DNA from: Echinococcus granulosus | Taxonomy: Eukaryota; Platyhelminthes; Cestoda; Cyclophyllidea; Taeniidae | Direction of reading: 5' to 3' | Assembly (NCBI RefSeq): GCF_000524195.1 | Contig: NW_020170388.1 | Coordinates: 1,509,262 to 1,573,261, forward strand | Length of the DNA: 64,000 nucleotides | In this document: positions 1-11,900 of the stretch, in pieces | How positions within the stretch are numbered: position 1 is the stretch's first letter | How the letters are laid out: every line of letters starts with the position of its first letter | Position numbers and translations under genes: made by a program | Notes under the pieces: generated by a model | Told to the model about the DNA's origin: nothing | What the model saw: the letters and a program-made list of their open reading frames with translations, nothing else | Database searches by the model: none

Positions 1-3000
1 CTTCAAGTTTGAGGATTCACATTCCCTTTTATTACTTGCGTAAATGTTATGCAGTAAAGAATTACTTATAAGGTAAATGAGTCTTAAGTGTGTTTGAGAA
101 TTAGGCAACGCTGTCATGAAACGATCCATCATTAAAGCTCTTAAGGTTTCCATGTTTTGAGTTTAGCCATTAACAGTATATGAGGTCTAGTGTAACACCC
201 TAATTTATAAAGAAAGCCATAACTTGTTCCATAAAATGACTGTTTGGAAATTGCTCAAATTGTTAAAATGAAAAACATTTCAGTGAGAACGTTAAGACGT
301 GTACGGAGCTCGAAACGACACCGTGGCGTCACAATAGGGCTATTTTAAAAGTGGAGCACTCCAAACAACGAAATTTTGTGCAGTGGCTGAATTTGCAAAG
401 AAAACAATAACACTTCTACTGAAAATAACCCAAGAATTGAAGCTAATATTGCATTTTAAATGAGGAGATGCAAGTTTGACAGCCTCAATAGTGAGTCTTT
501 CGAAACAGCCTGACCAAAGGTCAGCTCTTTCCAGAAATGCAAAAATGTTTAAGCACCTTGTCTATCTATTTAGTTTAACTTTTCACCTACATTACAAATA
601 TCCGTAAATAGGTAAAACAATAAATTTGGTGAAAAATCGAAAATAAATCATTTTGTTGCTTAAAAATATCACAGAAAGAATGATCTACATAAGTAAGGAA
701 AGAGCGCGGCAAAATTTCTTTCTACAAACAACGGAATCCTGCATTTTAGTGGTCTGCGTTTAACAGGTCTCTGCCTTGGCGGTAAACGTTGGTAGCTAGT
801 GCTGCAAAAAACTGCATTCATGAAACTCGATTTACGAGTATTATGCCAAAGTTTTCGTTAGAAAACTCCTTTTTGGAAGGAGAGTAGGTTTTATATCACC
901 ATTTCTCTTTCTCAACAACACTTAGACTCTCTCACCGTATGGTTCAATAACCAGAAGAGTGGTTTCTCGAGATCGAAGGTGGTATCTTCCAGAGGCCAAA
1001 TTTTACTCCACTCTCCGCCACCAAAAGGGTTTGGTAAGAGGGCTTCCTAACAGGCCCTTGGTGGGTCTTTCACCAACATCGCTAACACCACTTCCAACAT
1101 CGACCACACTCTCGGTGCTACCTGCTAGTACTTAATCCAGTTGATTATTATCGAGTAAGACGATTGAGAAGCTTTGGTTTACTGCACCGTCTCCTCGATG
1201 GAAAAATTCAACGGATAACACAATGCTTAAAGCTTGGTATGACTTTGGGAGGGCGTTTAGGCATTCCTATTTACATAGCAGAAAGTGCTGCATTTAGAAT
1301 ATGCAAGTTTCTCCTGACTTCCAGAGCTCCTCTTTCTGGGACGTAAATATGTTCCAGGTAGAAATGGATACTTAACTTGAAAAGTTGAATTTGGTTGAGT
1401 AATTATTCAATGACGTTCTTTGAAGCTAGAAAAGCTTGTTATGAGAATGTGGAAATCTGACAAAAATTTTGCCCATCCTTCAACCACATTGAAGTTAGGC
1501 GCGATACAAACATCAGGTTCTGTTTGTTTCTAAGGCCGCCTATTTCGTAGTTCTTCGATTTCTTTTGTACAACCATCTATTGAAGAGAATTTTTGAGGCA
1601 CTGGCTATGCGGCAACTTCGTGGTACCTTGAACAGAAGTAGTAAAGGTGAATTGCTAGCTTGATACTAACTTGAGTATAAACTGTTCCACTATTGTTATA
1701 CAGTTTTTAATATTCCGTATTTTAATCTTGAGTCCTTGTACGAATTAGCTTAAAGTATCCTTAACCATGCTATTCTCTGGTAACACAATAAGTCACTACA
1801 ACTGGGACCGTATATATTGCAAAAGCTTAGCCATAATTTAAGGCTTTTTTGGGGAACCGGAGTGGTCCAACCAGTTTGGTAAATTTCATTAATTAAGCGG
1901 TTACTTTAAGAATCGAATTTGAGCTACAAACGCTTCCACTTGAAGCAAGAGATCTGTTTGAATCATTAAACAGTGAAATTTCACAGTAACAATCATAGCC
2001 TTCTAAAGGACACCTCAGTACTTGGAGCGTTGCCATGAAACGGAACGAGGTCTCATTTATGTTGATCAAATCTCACAGGCGAGAGGTCAATTGACGGCTT
2101 GACCCAACGAATGCTTGCCCAGGGGAAGTCATCTCCTCAACATTTAGTCTGACAAAGATGTCTTTGGCAAAATAATTACCGACTGCCTAGATAAGTGAAA
2201 AATTGTGAAGTGATACCCGTAAATGTGTTAATATCGCTGAGGTACTTTATTCACTTCACTCTTTTAGAAGAATATTCGACAGTAAATATCAGCAAAGTTT
2301 GTAATTTTATTGCAAGAGACTTAATGCAATTCTCATTAACTCTCTACTAACCTCTCTTTTTCGACACAACTTTGGTCTTCCATGCTGGACAGTTTTGTAG
2401 ATGAGTCAACTAAATTCTAACTGAATAACCACTACCATAACCAATGTTGTCACCTCTAACAGAGTGGAATCTAAACTAAGAGCGCACTTACTTTAACAAG
2501 AGAATTAGTTAAGAACCCTAGATAGCATTAATTCCCTAACCAAAGTTCTCCTTAATACGACACCATCATCATTTCTGTCTTGACGCCCAATCATCGTCTT
2601 CCAGAGACCTGAGTTTGACGTGTGGCCGTATTCATGTCACAACTCAAATAAACAAACCATTATCTTAATGTCTACCATAACGAACGCAATTCTGTTGCGA
2701 CTGTTTTCAAATGTCAAAAACATCAGTCGCTTTAGCGATACTCTTGATCTTTTAAATGATCACAAAATCTGCACAAGCCCATCGTGTTGTTGACTCATTA
2801 ACTAAGTCTGGTTTGCACGTCCCTTCATGAGGCAGCGGTCTCATGCGCTCCCATTAACTTAAAGTGTTGAATCAACCTATGACTTAATACAATCATTTTA
2901 ACTCAATTTTCTTTGCACACACACTCACGCACTTAAGCACCGTCAATGCTGCCACTTTGGTAGTCATCGTCTTTCGCATATTAGAGTCTGGACGAAAAGA

Positions 3001-3194
3001 AGTTCTTAATTCATTTTAATCAGCTCAAATGGCCACGAAAACATTTTAAAGCTTAACATAGTTGGGCACCAACTACGATCGTTTCGATGGTACAGGGAGA
3101 TGCTCTGATTATGCTAATCAACCCAAATGGTTGAATAATTACCTTTCATTTCTGACCTAGCCTTTTTTATCGTCCTCCCTATTCCTCCTTACAG
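1..3194 (+). other. Presumed intron or upstream part of the MYPT gene, no firm exon
   Basis: This stretch precedes a confident MYPT exon, whose acceptor has a long pyrimidine tract (about 3160-3194), so at least its 3' part should be intron. I recognise no conserved protein, RNA gene or transposon in it. The only exon-like block is at 993-1132, described separately. Other open frames here are the length expected by chance. Confidence 0.5.
993..1135 (+). other. Exon-like Ser/Thr/Pro-rich block with a 20-nt intron-like gap
   Basis: After an acceptor-like TTCCAG (ending 992) a frame reads RPNFTPLSATKRV up to 1033. A 20-nt segment (1034-1053) begins GTAAG and ends CTAACAG. Removing it keeps the frame open through a Ser/Thr/Pro-rich stretch to a TAA at 1133-1135. 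Central parts of MYPT proteins are Ser/Thr/Pro-rich, so this could be an upstream MYPT exon. I see no residue-level match, the gap is far shorter than usual animal introns, and the block is short. It may well be chance. Confidence 0.15.
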
Positions 3195-3410
3195 GAGTCG
3201 AGCCTGGACTACAAGCGCCTCTACGAGGCCGAGCGTCAGGACACGCTAGAACTGCGAGCGCAAATAGATCGTGCCCAGCAAGAGTTACGGGAGCTGCGCG
3301 CTCAAGTTGAAGAGGCTCGTCGGTTACCATCACAACAACAGCAGAAGCAGCAGCAACATCAACAACAACAAAAGCCACACCAGCAGCACTGCAACGATGC
3401 AGATCAGCGA
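3195..3410 (+). CDS. PPP1R12A: MYPT/PPP1R12 penultimate visible exon: C-terminal coiled coil with Gln-rich insert
   Basis: This exon belongs to a myosin phosphatase targeting subunit, which brings protein phosphatase 1 catalytic subunit to myosin. It is 216 nt (72 codons), phase 0 at both ends, with a strong pyrimidine tract and ACAG before it and CGA|GTGAGT after it. The frame begins with SSLDYKRLYEAERQ and continues as Leu/Glu/Arg-rich heptads (ELRAQIDRAQQELRELRAQV), aligning with the vertebrate MYPT1 coiled coil that starts DFKKLYEQ. About 43 residues in, the coil gives way to a Gln/His-rich run coded by mixed CAG and CAA (about 3330-3393). Vertebrate MYPT1 instead continues with a basic-acidic coil (ERRALERR... 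SEMEEEL), which I do not find here. The family call rests on this exon plus the last exon; which paralogue (12A, B or C) cannot be decided. Confidence 0.78.
3328..3395 (+). repeat. Imperfect CAA/CAG (polyglutamine) repeat in the MYPT exon
   Basis: The MYPT frame reads blocks of two to four glutamines interrupted by Lys, His and Pro. CAA and CAG are mixed, and CAT, CAC and AAG codons interrupt the run, so it is a protein-level Gln-rich tract and not a pure trinucleotide array. It lies where the conserved coiled coil would otherwise continue. Confidence 0.8.
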
Positions 3411-6400
3411 GTGAGTGAAGCGATTTTGTTTTGGGTAATTTTATTCGTGAACACGTCTAGCGTTTTTTCCATGGTTTTGAAATGATTTAAAGAAGTGCAT
3501 AACTCCCGACTTAGGTTGTGTCTACTTTATACATGATTACAAAAATTGTGTAATCAATTCGAACTAAAACTCTGCTTTATATTCAAAATTCATTGAAGGG
3601 CACCATTGTAAACGGATACTCACCTGACAGGCACATTTGTCGTTTGTTTTGAAAAGCTAAGCTTCACTTTTCTTAGGCTTCCGTCATTTGTAATTTTAGT
3701 AAAAACAGTTGAGGAACACATTCAAGTGTTTTGAAGTGCATGCCATGTTTGGATGGACGGAGAGGAGAATAAAGGTGTTGGTTACAAACCATTTCCAAGT
3801 TCTAACGCTTTCTAACCAATTCACGTTCTAACACGCTTCGTGGTGTTGGTCCGTTTTAATCTGATAAAAAGAATGTTTGATGTGCCAATTAAGTACTTTA
3901 CTGCCAACTAATTTCATTTTGTGGATTATTTTACGATTTCGATATCAATTTGGGTACAGCTAAACTTAAGCTATCATTTCATCTTACATGTGGTAAAAAT
4001 GCAAATAGCTGGTAGGAAAAATACTTTTTTATGAGTTTGAGGCATTATTAGTTGAGGTCGTGTAAATTATGCGGTTCAACATATTCGATAGCAGGGTATC
4101 AGAGGAAAATCGACCCTCAAAGCCCAGAGGTTTCACTGTCCCAGCATGGCGCTAGCTGTCGTCACTTTTTGTCAATTCATCATCGGACCAAGGTCATCCT
4201 ACGTTTATTCTGTTCTTTTAAAATAAACCACTTTTCTTTTTGACATGACGGTGCAAGCAATTATTATAAGCTAACACTGAAATCGAACGTGTCAAAGTTG
4301 TAATATAAAGTGGACCTAAAGAGTCTCCAAATTTGATCTTATACCTGATAAGAGCATTAGTTTCTTCCGGTTATCAAAATAAACATTTTACATAAACATC
4401 ACACTGGTGATAGAAATATGACCCTTTATAAGCTAATCAACCAACTTTGGGTTCTAGAATATTTTTGCTTGATTTAGAAAGGAAGGAAAAATTGGAGTCA
4501 AAATTTAATTCTCTGTAATAAAACCAATTCTATGGAAAGTATTATGAAAGAAACTGGAAATACTAGACATATTGGATGGTGAAAATGGAGCAGTATATCA
4601 CATGTGGCTAAGTTGAATTTGAATTGACAATTTCTCAGTGGGAAATTGACCATCGCATCTCCACTACTTTAATGTTATCATTTAGCATCTAACTTTCTTA
4701 TTTGGAGTTTTTTACTTAAATTTTACTCAAATATGTTACGGATGTGTGACGTACATAAGCTCAGGTGAAATATTGGGTGTCATGAGTGTGTGTGACGCTG
4801 AATGCAAGCGACTTGAAAAGGATCAAATCGCTTAAAAATATGTTCTATTGCATCCGTTTATAAACAAATGCGAGCATTATAGTGAGTCTTAAATAAAATT
4901 GTGTTCTCACTCCACTCACTCACTCCCATTGTGGGCATTCTCCAAAATTATCCCTGGTTGCAATTATCTTGGGAAAGTGGGGAACAGCTTTTATGGCAGA
5001 GTTTGTGAAAATTTTTAGCATTTATGCGTCTTGCCATTCTGCACGTTTGGTTGATATATTTTTGGAGGCGAATTTGTTGGACCACTGTTTACCTTGGAGA
5101 AACAATGCAGCTGATAAGTTAGTGGTAAAATTGAGCACAGTTTGAAAAAAATATCCCAAAATCGGCAGCATTTCCTCTACAAAGTGTTTTGCTTCACGTT
5201 TGCGCATTTCTTAACTGCCGAAAGCTTCTTATAGTGTGCCATTCTTTAAAAATTCGCCATTAGATTCTATCGTCTCTTTCCAAGTCAGTGAAAGCCTGCT
5301 AATTTCACACTTGTGAAAGGCTGTTTTTACGGGTCAGAAGAACACTTGGTCCCAGTCATTTCTCTTTTCCATCTCCTCTGTCTCATTTGCTATCTGTCTA
5401 TTCCATTTCGCGTGCGTCTGTCTAATCCCGATGTCAGGGAAAGTTACCAATCATCTCTTGGAGAAATATCAGGAGAATAAGGATAAGGTAGAATCCTTCT
5501 TTCAATGTCATCACACAGTGTAAACCTTCCCACGACTAAGAAAACTGGCAGGAGGCATTGCTTCACCAAGTGAAGATAGAAAGAGGACTGCTTTTTTCGA
5601 CTAATTGATTGATTGACTCACCTTTGGTGCTTATGAAGACGAAGGAGACGTTCTTCCTACCAAAGTATTTTGGTAGGTGAATCTCAATCGCAAATGCTTG
5701 GACTTCTACAATCCAATACACACACACATACACACCGGTGTGTGTATGGCTTTAAAGCCATTTTCCACCATGAATCAGTCAGTCAGTGATTGGTGTGTTG
5801 TACTAGGTAAAAGAAGTGACGAGCATCAAATTGGTGATCTTTCAGGCTTGCCGCTAACTGGTAATGCACGGAGCATACACTTGCTTAAATTTCCAGATCA
5901 CTTCTTCAGTAGATGCAAGTGTAAAGGAGCTACTGCACTACTCACTTCAGGCAATATTGGAAACATTTTCCAGGCACATTAGCCTTGAATCATTTTAGGA
6001 TGTCAATAGCGGTCCGAGATTTTCCATCCCTGTCAAGAACCGAGGCTCTTACTCAAAATCATTCACCCACCTATGGATGATTCATCACTACAATGGAGTG
6101 TTTTAACCGTTCTTCAACTATGCGTTACACTTTTGTCAGGTAAACTACAAACCACAGCTTTGAACTTGCAATAAACTCACTTTTCAAAGCAGGAGAAACA
6201 TTTCAATCACGTTCTCCTGACGTAAAAATTTGAAATAAGAGGAAGGTAGTAGAAAGCACAGACTTTGGTGAATGACAAATCGGATGTATTATCAGTAAAC
6301 CCTTCCACAATAGTTTCTTCATTTCATGTTTTTTCCTGATTTTTTTCCTTCTGCAAAACAAAGTCTAGCTACACCTCAGAGATTCGGTAAAATTTGTGCG

Positions 6401-7609
6401 GGCAAAAATTGGTGTCAGATCATCCCCGCTCGCGTAAGACCAATCAGACTGGTCACCTTCACTTGATTTCAACAAATACTTGACTCTAATTCATTCAAGC
6501 GACTAAAGTGGCACCATCATAACGCACTTTACTGTCGCGTTTACATGTGAAGTTTGCACAATAGAGATGGCGTGATGTTGGAAGTGCAAGAGAGGCTCAT
6601 GAATGAGTTCTTTGCAACGCCCGAAGACAATTGCATAATGAACTGAAATAATGCAGGAGATTGGGAGACATTATGGTTGCATACACTGTAAAGTTCTTTC
6701 ATACTTGTGATTGTTCATTCAGGGCTGATTAGTCGAATGGAATAAACAGATCAAGCGACAAGGAGGGAGGTTAATCGCCAGCGTCTGAGTTACCGAGTTA
6801 ATGGCCCAGGAACTACTGAATATGGGGGCCCTTATGACCCAAACCTGCGTGACTTTTAGCACTCTTCTGGTGCTGCGAGATATTCATGCATAAATGCCCA
6901 CGCCATTAACCTCACTCATAGACGCCATCAGTACAGGGATGAGTTAATGCTAATCCTCTTTGCCTTAATTTCACGAGGCGCGTTCAAAACTGAGAGGATT
7001 GTCGCGTTGTAAGACAGCAATGCCAGGTTGATCCGCGGGATTACGACGAAATTTCCACCTCTCCTTCTGATAGCGATCACTAAAAGATGGGTGCCGAAAA
7101 ACGCACAAACTATCTAAATCTCGTCGCAAGGTGAACCTAAATGGCAAAACGAAGTCAAGATCTTGCGATTATGCAATAAGATTTGTCACTAAGAATGGCT
7201 CTTAACGTGGCACAGTGGAAATCGCTTCTAGAAAAGTACAATGAATGATTAATTTATCCGCATGCGAATTAGGAGCTAATTATTTTCTCCAAAGGTAAAT
7301 GGAACATAAAAATTCATTTATTTAGCGCGTTTAGGCCATCTACAATGTCTGATTTAAATGCCCGGTGGAACATCTTAGCCAATGCCCTGGCAACGGTGGT
7401 CATGTGAACTGAACAAGCCGTTAGCAAAGCAGTCAAATGTGAAGCAATTTCGTAAACACCTTTGTGTCTCGGATTATTTAGTCCAGTTTCTGGAATCAAA
7501 TTAATCTCTCTAGCTGCCTTTAATCCCATCTGACTCATGGAAAGACCTTGTTGGTCTGATTTCTTGTCACAATGATGCCTTTCTTACAAGGATTTACTGT
7601 CCGCTTCAG
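3411..7609 (+). other. Intron of the MYPT gene (4.2 kb)
   Basis: It runs from the GTGAGT donor at 3411 to the CTTCAG acceptor at 7609. Both flanking exons are phase 0, so direct joining keeps the frame. I looked for an exon matching the missing MYPT coil segment and did not find one. A CA/GT stretch at 5718-5748 contains a short GGTGTG/CACACC palindrome. A 49-nt block at 5441-5489 has splice-like ends but the wrong phase. Nothing else is supportable. Confidence 0.6.
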
Positions 7610-7693
7610 ACCCTGGAAGAGCTCCGCGCCTCGGCGGAAAAGCTAAAGGCTGAACACCGAGCGCTAACTCGAGTGATTTCCCGTCTCATGTGA
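7610..7693 (+). CDS. PPP1R12A: MYPT/PPP1R12 last coding exon (conserved C-terminus and stop)
   Basis: The exon starts after CCGCTTCAG, is in phase 0, and encodes 27 codons ending with TGA at 7691-7693. Its reading TLEELRASAEKLKAEHRAL followed by TRVISRLM matches the vertebrate MYPT C-terminus, where LKADNQRLKDENGAL is followed by IRVISKLSK. The Arg-Val-Ile-Ser-(Lys/Arg)-Leu signature is the strongest support for the family call. In known MYPTs this end carries the leucine-zipper segment that mediates partner binding. The final Lys is missing and the protein ends in Met. Confidence 0.82.
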   Translation, partial: TLEELRASAEKLKAEHRALTRVISRLM

Positions 7694-8566
7694 CCTTGAC
7701 GGCAACCATGGCGATGAAGCTCTGCCATCGCGGCAGCTGATGCTGTTCTCGTCGATGTGGTTATTTTGTCTACAGTTGGGCTCACCTCTCACCCCGTCTC
7801 CACTTTATCCTTCCCTTTCCCCCTTTCTCCTCATTTTTTTTACCCCAACGGGGGTTTAGTTTGCCACCTGCTTTATGTATATAAGCAAGTTACTTAAAAA
7901 AACGCTGTTTCATTTGCTTAAAATGGGCATGACAAAGCGCATCACAATAACTGCTGATGGGAGCTTGCATTTTTGGTCCTGGAGTTAGGGGAGTTTAACC
8001 CTCTTCTCCGAAGCTTAGGTGGTGAGGCGAGATGGACTTCTATTTGTACGTTGTTTATGGATCACGCAAAATAGGAATGGCGGTTGCTTGGCATTTTGGA
8101 AGTAAGGTTTCTTGATGTTCAGAAATCCATGCATGTACGATACGAACAAATAACACTTAAGATACAAAAGAGAAGAGAAAAAAGGCAGCGGTGTTAACAA
8201 AATTAGCTAATATGAAGCCATTCATTAACAACACATTTTATAAACATCAAAATTTTATAGACTGGAGGCATTATAGAAGGTATCATTGCAAATAGTTATA
8301 CAACAATGAAAAAGACAAGTTAAACGATATAGATGTGAAAACACGTCTATTGTAGCAAGAAGTAAAAAAGCGTCTTTACTCAAAAATGCAAGCTGCATTA
8401 AAGGTGTAACATAGACGAGCTTTATTGATAACAGCAAAATAAAGCCTAAGTTTTTTCCAACGCAGATGTCAATCATAAATCAAGGTCGTCAAAGCGCAAC
8501 AATCTAAAATCCACGGGTCGTTAAATAGGCGGCGTAAACCCGCTTTGGCGGACAATTGGTTTACCT
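7694..8566 (+). other. MYPT 3' UTR, intergenic gap and start of the GRIN1 5' UTR
   Basis: Only about 0.9 kb separates the MYPT stop codon from a putative GRIN1 5' splice donor at 8567. The stretch is T-rich just after the stop (7795-7900) and holds one canonical AATAAA at 8438-8443. I see no convincing TATA box or other promoter motif, and no coding potential. The boundary between the two transcripts cannot be placed from sequence alone. Confidence 0.55.
8438..8443 (+). terminator. Candidate polyadenylation signal AATAAA for MYPT
   Basis: A perfect AATAAA lies 745 nt after the MYPT stop and about 125 nt before the putative GRIN1 leader donor. The hexamer is expected by chance in AT-rich DNA, so only its position supports it. 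Confidence 0.3.
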
Positions 8567-8629
8567 GTAAGTACAAACACATTAAAAGAGGACGTAAGTT
8601 TTGACTTTGACATATTAATTTTTTTGCAG
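8567..8629 (+). other. 63-nt 5' UTR intron of GRIN1, or its 3' end is a spliced-leader acceptor
   Basis: A consensus donor (CCT|GTAAGT) at 8567 is followed 63 nt later by a strong acceptor, a T-run then GCAG ending at 8629. The acceptor lies 111 nt before the GRIN1 start codon. This fits a very short leader intron. Because flatworms also add a spliced leader in trans, the same acceptor could instead receive a leader exon, which would suit the tight spacing behind MYPT. Confidence 0.45.
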
Positions 8630-8694
8630 CTCTCGTAGGCAAAGCAATAGCCTTGTGCTACCAAAGTTAGAGGTGATTGGCAAATCTCAGACGC

Positions 8695-8710
8695 ACTATC
8701 TTGCGATAGT
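8695..8710 (+). promoter_or_regulatory. Small hairpin in the GRIN1 leader
   Basis: ACTATC, TTGC, GATAGT form a perfect 6-bp stem with a 4-nt loop, ending 30 nt before the GRIN1 ATG. It could influence translation, but it is short and may be chance. Confidence 0.25.
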
Positions 8711-8740
8711 CTCCGGCTAAACCGCCATTTTAGCGCAGGG

Positions 8741-8938
8741 ATGTCTCTGTTGCGCCTAGTTTTTGCTCTTGTTACTATCTTACCCTCCATCGCTCTTGGT
8801 GATAAGACTGGTGGCATAAATTTCACTATTGGTGCACTCCTCAGCAGTGTCAAGGTTATGAAGCTTTTTAATTCCTCCGTTAGTGATGTCCGTGCACATG
8901 TTAATGGCAGAAAGGTTTCATTCACACCGCTTACTGAG
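8741..8938 (+). CDS. GRIN1: GRIN1 coding exon 1: signal peptide and first ATD strand
   Basis: 66 codons, phase 0, donor GAG|GTTAGC. It starts MSLLRLVFALVTILPSIALG, a hydrophobic signal peptide. INFTIGALLSS follows, matching the VNIGAVLST strand of vertebrate GluN1. Asn27 (NFT) and Asn44 (NSS) are potential N-glycosylation sites. The following intron is only 255 nt. Confidence 0.88.
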
Positions 8939-11900
8939 GTTAGCGCTTTAGTCATTTTGCGTCAACTTGGGATTTCGGGAGATTGTTTACTAAAAATGCG
9001 CTTTGTTAGGAGTTTAGCCTCTGCGTGGTGGCATTACGGGATTTATCACCGTTCAGTTGACGTGTTTGCTGAGTCCATTTGTTCTTCCTACCTCTTTTCA
9101 TTATTTGATTGATAGTTCATTCACGTGACCATGTCGTTCTTTGTAAAAGTAACTCTTTGGCTGTTTCTAATCAAACCTGTCTCGCGATTTCAGCTTCTGG
9201 CATCAAATGCCCTAAAAGCCTCCAAGCAACTGTGCTCAATGTTCGCGGCAGGAAAGGGTCGTCTTTTCGCAGTGGTGGTCTCCAGCCCTCCTAACTTCCC
9301 CACTACTTCGCCTTTATCAATTTCCTACGTGGCAGCGCTTTACGGAGTGCCAGTGATCGGGGTGAGCACCCGACAAGCCGTCTTCAGTGATAAGTATGCT
9401 CACGCCAGCTTCCTTCGCACTGTACCGCCATTCTCTCTTGAAGCGCGCGTTTGGGCCGACCTCATCGCCGCCTTCGAGTGGCATGAGGTCGTTCTTATCC
9501 ACTCCGATAACTGTCAAGACGCAAAAGCCCTCCTTGCTCACCTTGAGTTGGCACGGCAAAGAGTCGACTTCAAGGTGAGCTCTATCTTTTAAGGTTACCA
9601 CTTTCTGGTAAGTAATTTTATGCAACTATGAAGTTTGTAGTTTGATTTAAGTCCCCTTAAAGTGCACCACTTGAAAATTTGTTTTTTTCTGAAAGCAGAA
9701 CTTGCTGCTGTACGGGTGTTCCTTATGCAGGTGAAACTTTAAACTTCAATCAGCGGTTGACTTTGGGGTTGTTAGTTTTCGAAAGATTTCCCCTCTTTTT
9801 ATAAATTGAGACTGTCATTAGAATAGAGAGTTTTTGTGATTAAAATGGTAGCTATTTTCTTAAATTAGATGACATTCTTGAGTGTCGTTATGCATTTTTG
9901 GTTCCTAAAATCCCTTATTTTTAGAAATCATTGGCTCCTATAAAAGTAGGACAAGTTGTTAGATCGCTCGAGAGTTTGTTTGATGGGGAGGAGATACAGA
10001 GGGGGAAATAATGCTTACACACATTGAATTTGGCGTGTGAAAGCAACGCTTTTAAAGTGAGTGAATTTATTCAAGATTGATAGGGTAGTTACTGTGCTAA
10101 AATTTGGTGGTGGGAAAGTCGATTTGTAATTGACATATCGTACCACAAAATTGTTCATTTTTCTTGTAATTTAAACCTATTTTGCACCAGAATTTTGCCT
10201 TTTAGAATGAAAGGTTAGCTTCTTACTCATTTTTGCCTTAAAAGAAATCCCGAATGTTTTATTAAAGTTATCTGCCCCCATTGAATTCGGCTATATTCAA
10301 GCATTTTGGATTTGCGTATGTCCAGAATTTTGAAGTGACTGATCTGCCTACATGGGATAGGGTAGCTTCTAACAGTGAAATTTTCGCCAAAAAAAACTTT
10401 TACATTAACCAATATGCTTCAGTCATGGCCCGAAGGTATACGCAATATCAAATATGAGATATGAGATATCTTTGCCTGTATTTTTCGAAGTTTTCTTTTA
10501 GAAATTCCTAGAAATTCATAAAAATGAGTGGAAAAATTCATCGGTTCCCTCGAATTTAGCCTTTGCAGCATATGTTGTACTGAGCTTTAACGTTTGAAAT
10601 ACTAGATGCTGCATCTACTTCTTCATGCTTATCACTCATTTTTGGGGAAGATGTCTTGTTCAGAAGACCATAGCGGTACTTTTCTGTGTTGCTTATTTGA
10701 ATAGCCCATTTGTTTCTTTGGTGTTCCTTAATGCGATTACGTACACGTTTACAATATTTTTTAGACGAGGTTGAGCATGTACGTTATTCACAAGGCTGTA
10801 TTTGGAAAATTGAGTGGTAAAGCAATCGTACAAATGGGTAATCATATCCAGTTCATGTTCATTGGTCTTTCACACTGATCCGAAATATCTGAAGTCCTAA
10901 CAACCCAACTGCTGTGTGGAAAGACATGTACTACTAACGTACAGAACAGTCGAGCGGCTACCAATATGGCCCGAAGGGCATTCCACAGAGATGAGGTACA
11001 AACTACAGAGACTGATGCTTCTGGATAGTTCAACACAAAGTCATAAAAAGTATCAAATCACTGCATGTCGTCGCTGACATTAAATTTGTTCCTATCATTG
11101 GAACTATTGCCCTGCTTAAGATTTCATTAAAGAGAAGAATTCCTAAATTTATTCGACCTTTTTTTGATAAGGAAATATCAAGTTCAAACTTACATGTTAT
11201 ATCCTCGCTACAATGCCCATTTGTTCGGCGAATTTTACTCAAATATTGACCCTTTAATTCCGCAAAATTCTGAAATTATTATTCATAAAGTTTTCACGTT
11301 AATTTGTAAAAGATTTACCTAAATCTCGATGCTTGGTAGGGTGGATTTTGCTTTTGTAGTATCCATAACGATGTGGTCACTGGCGCACTGTCACTGGGAT
11401 TTTGGTGACAATGTAATTAAGGTGAAGTGGACCACGTCGCTATTAGAACATCAAAATCATTCGTGAATAACTTGTGAAGAACCAGTTAAATGATTTTTGA
11501 TTCTTATTATAAAGCATTTTGTTTTTACCTACATCAAGTAGGAAAATTGGGATGGAAGCTAGGTAAATGCGTACCTTGTGCAACAATGAATTACAAACAG
11601 CCTGAAAGACTACTACTTTGATGCACCACGTAAAACGCCCCTTTTTGTATCATCTGGGGACAAATTGACTGAGTTGTGTCAAGAAATGGCTTTTTACACT
11701 TCCACGTCCGTAGAATGACCAAACACATCGTTAATTATCTCCAAGGCTTCCGCCACCCCATGCTTCTAGGGCTCGCAGCAATTTATTCCTAGGAGATAAC
11801 ACTTACATTGTGTGGAATGTAAATTGGAGTGCTTAACATAAATTACTCACTTGCTAAAAGCCAAGCAAATAGGGCTAATATCTATCTACCCGGCACGATA

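Noticed and set aside
5441..5489. Block with CAG before and GTAGAA after it in the MYPT intron
   Set aside because: The only sensible reading (KVTNHLLEKYQENKDK) needs a phase that does not fit the phase-0 neighbours, and the donor is weak.
5716..5750. CA/GT stretch with a central palindrome
   Set aside because: Ordinary dinucleotide repeat; the palindrome follows from CA running into GT.
8521..8955. 144-codon minus-strand frame over GRIN1 exon 1 and its leader
   Set aside because: Shadow of the GRIN1 first exon; the + strand reading has a signal peptide and homology.
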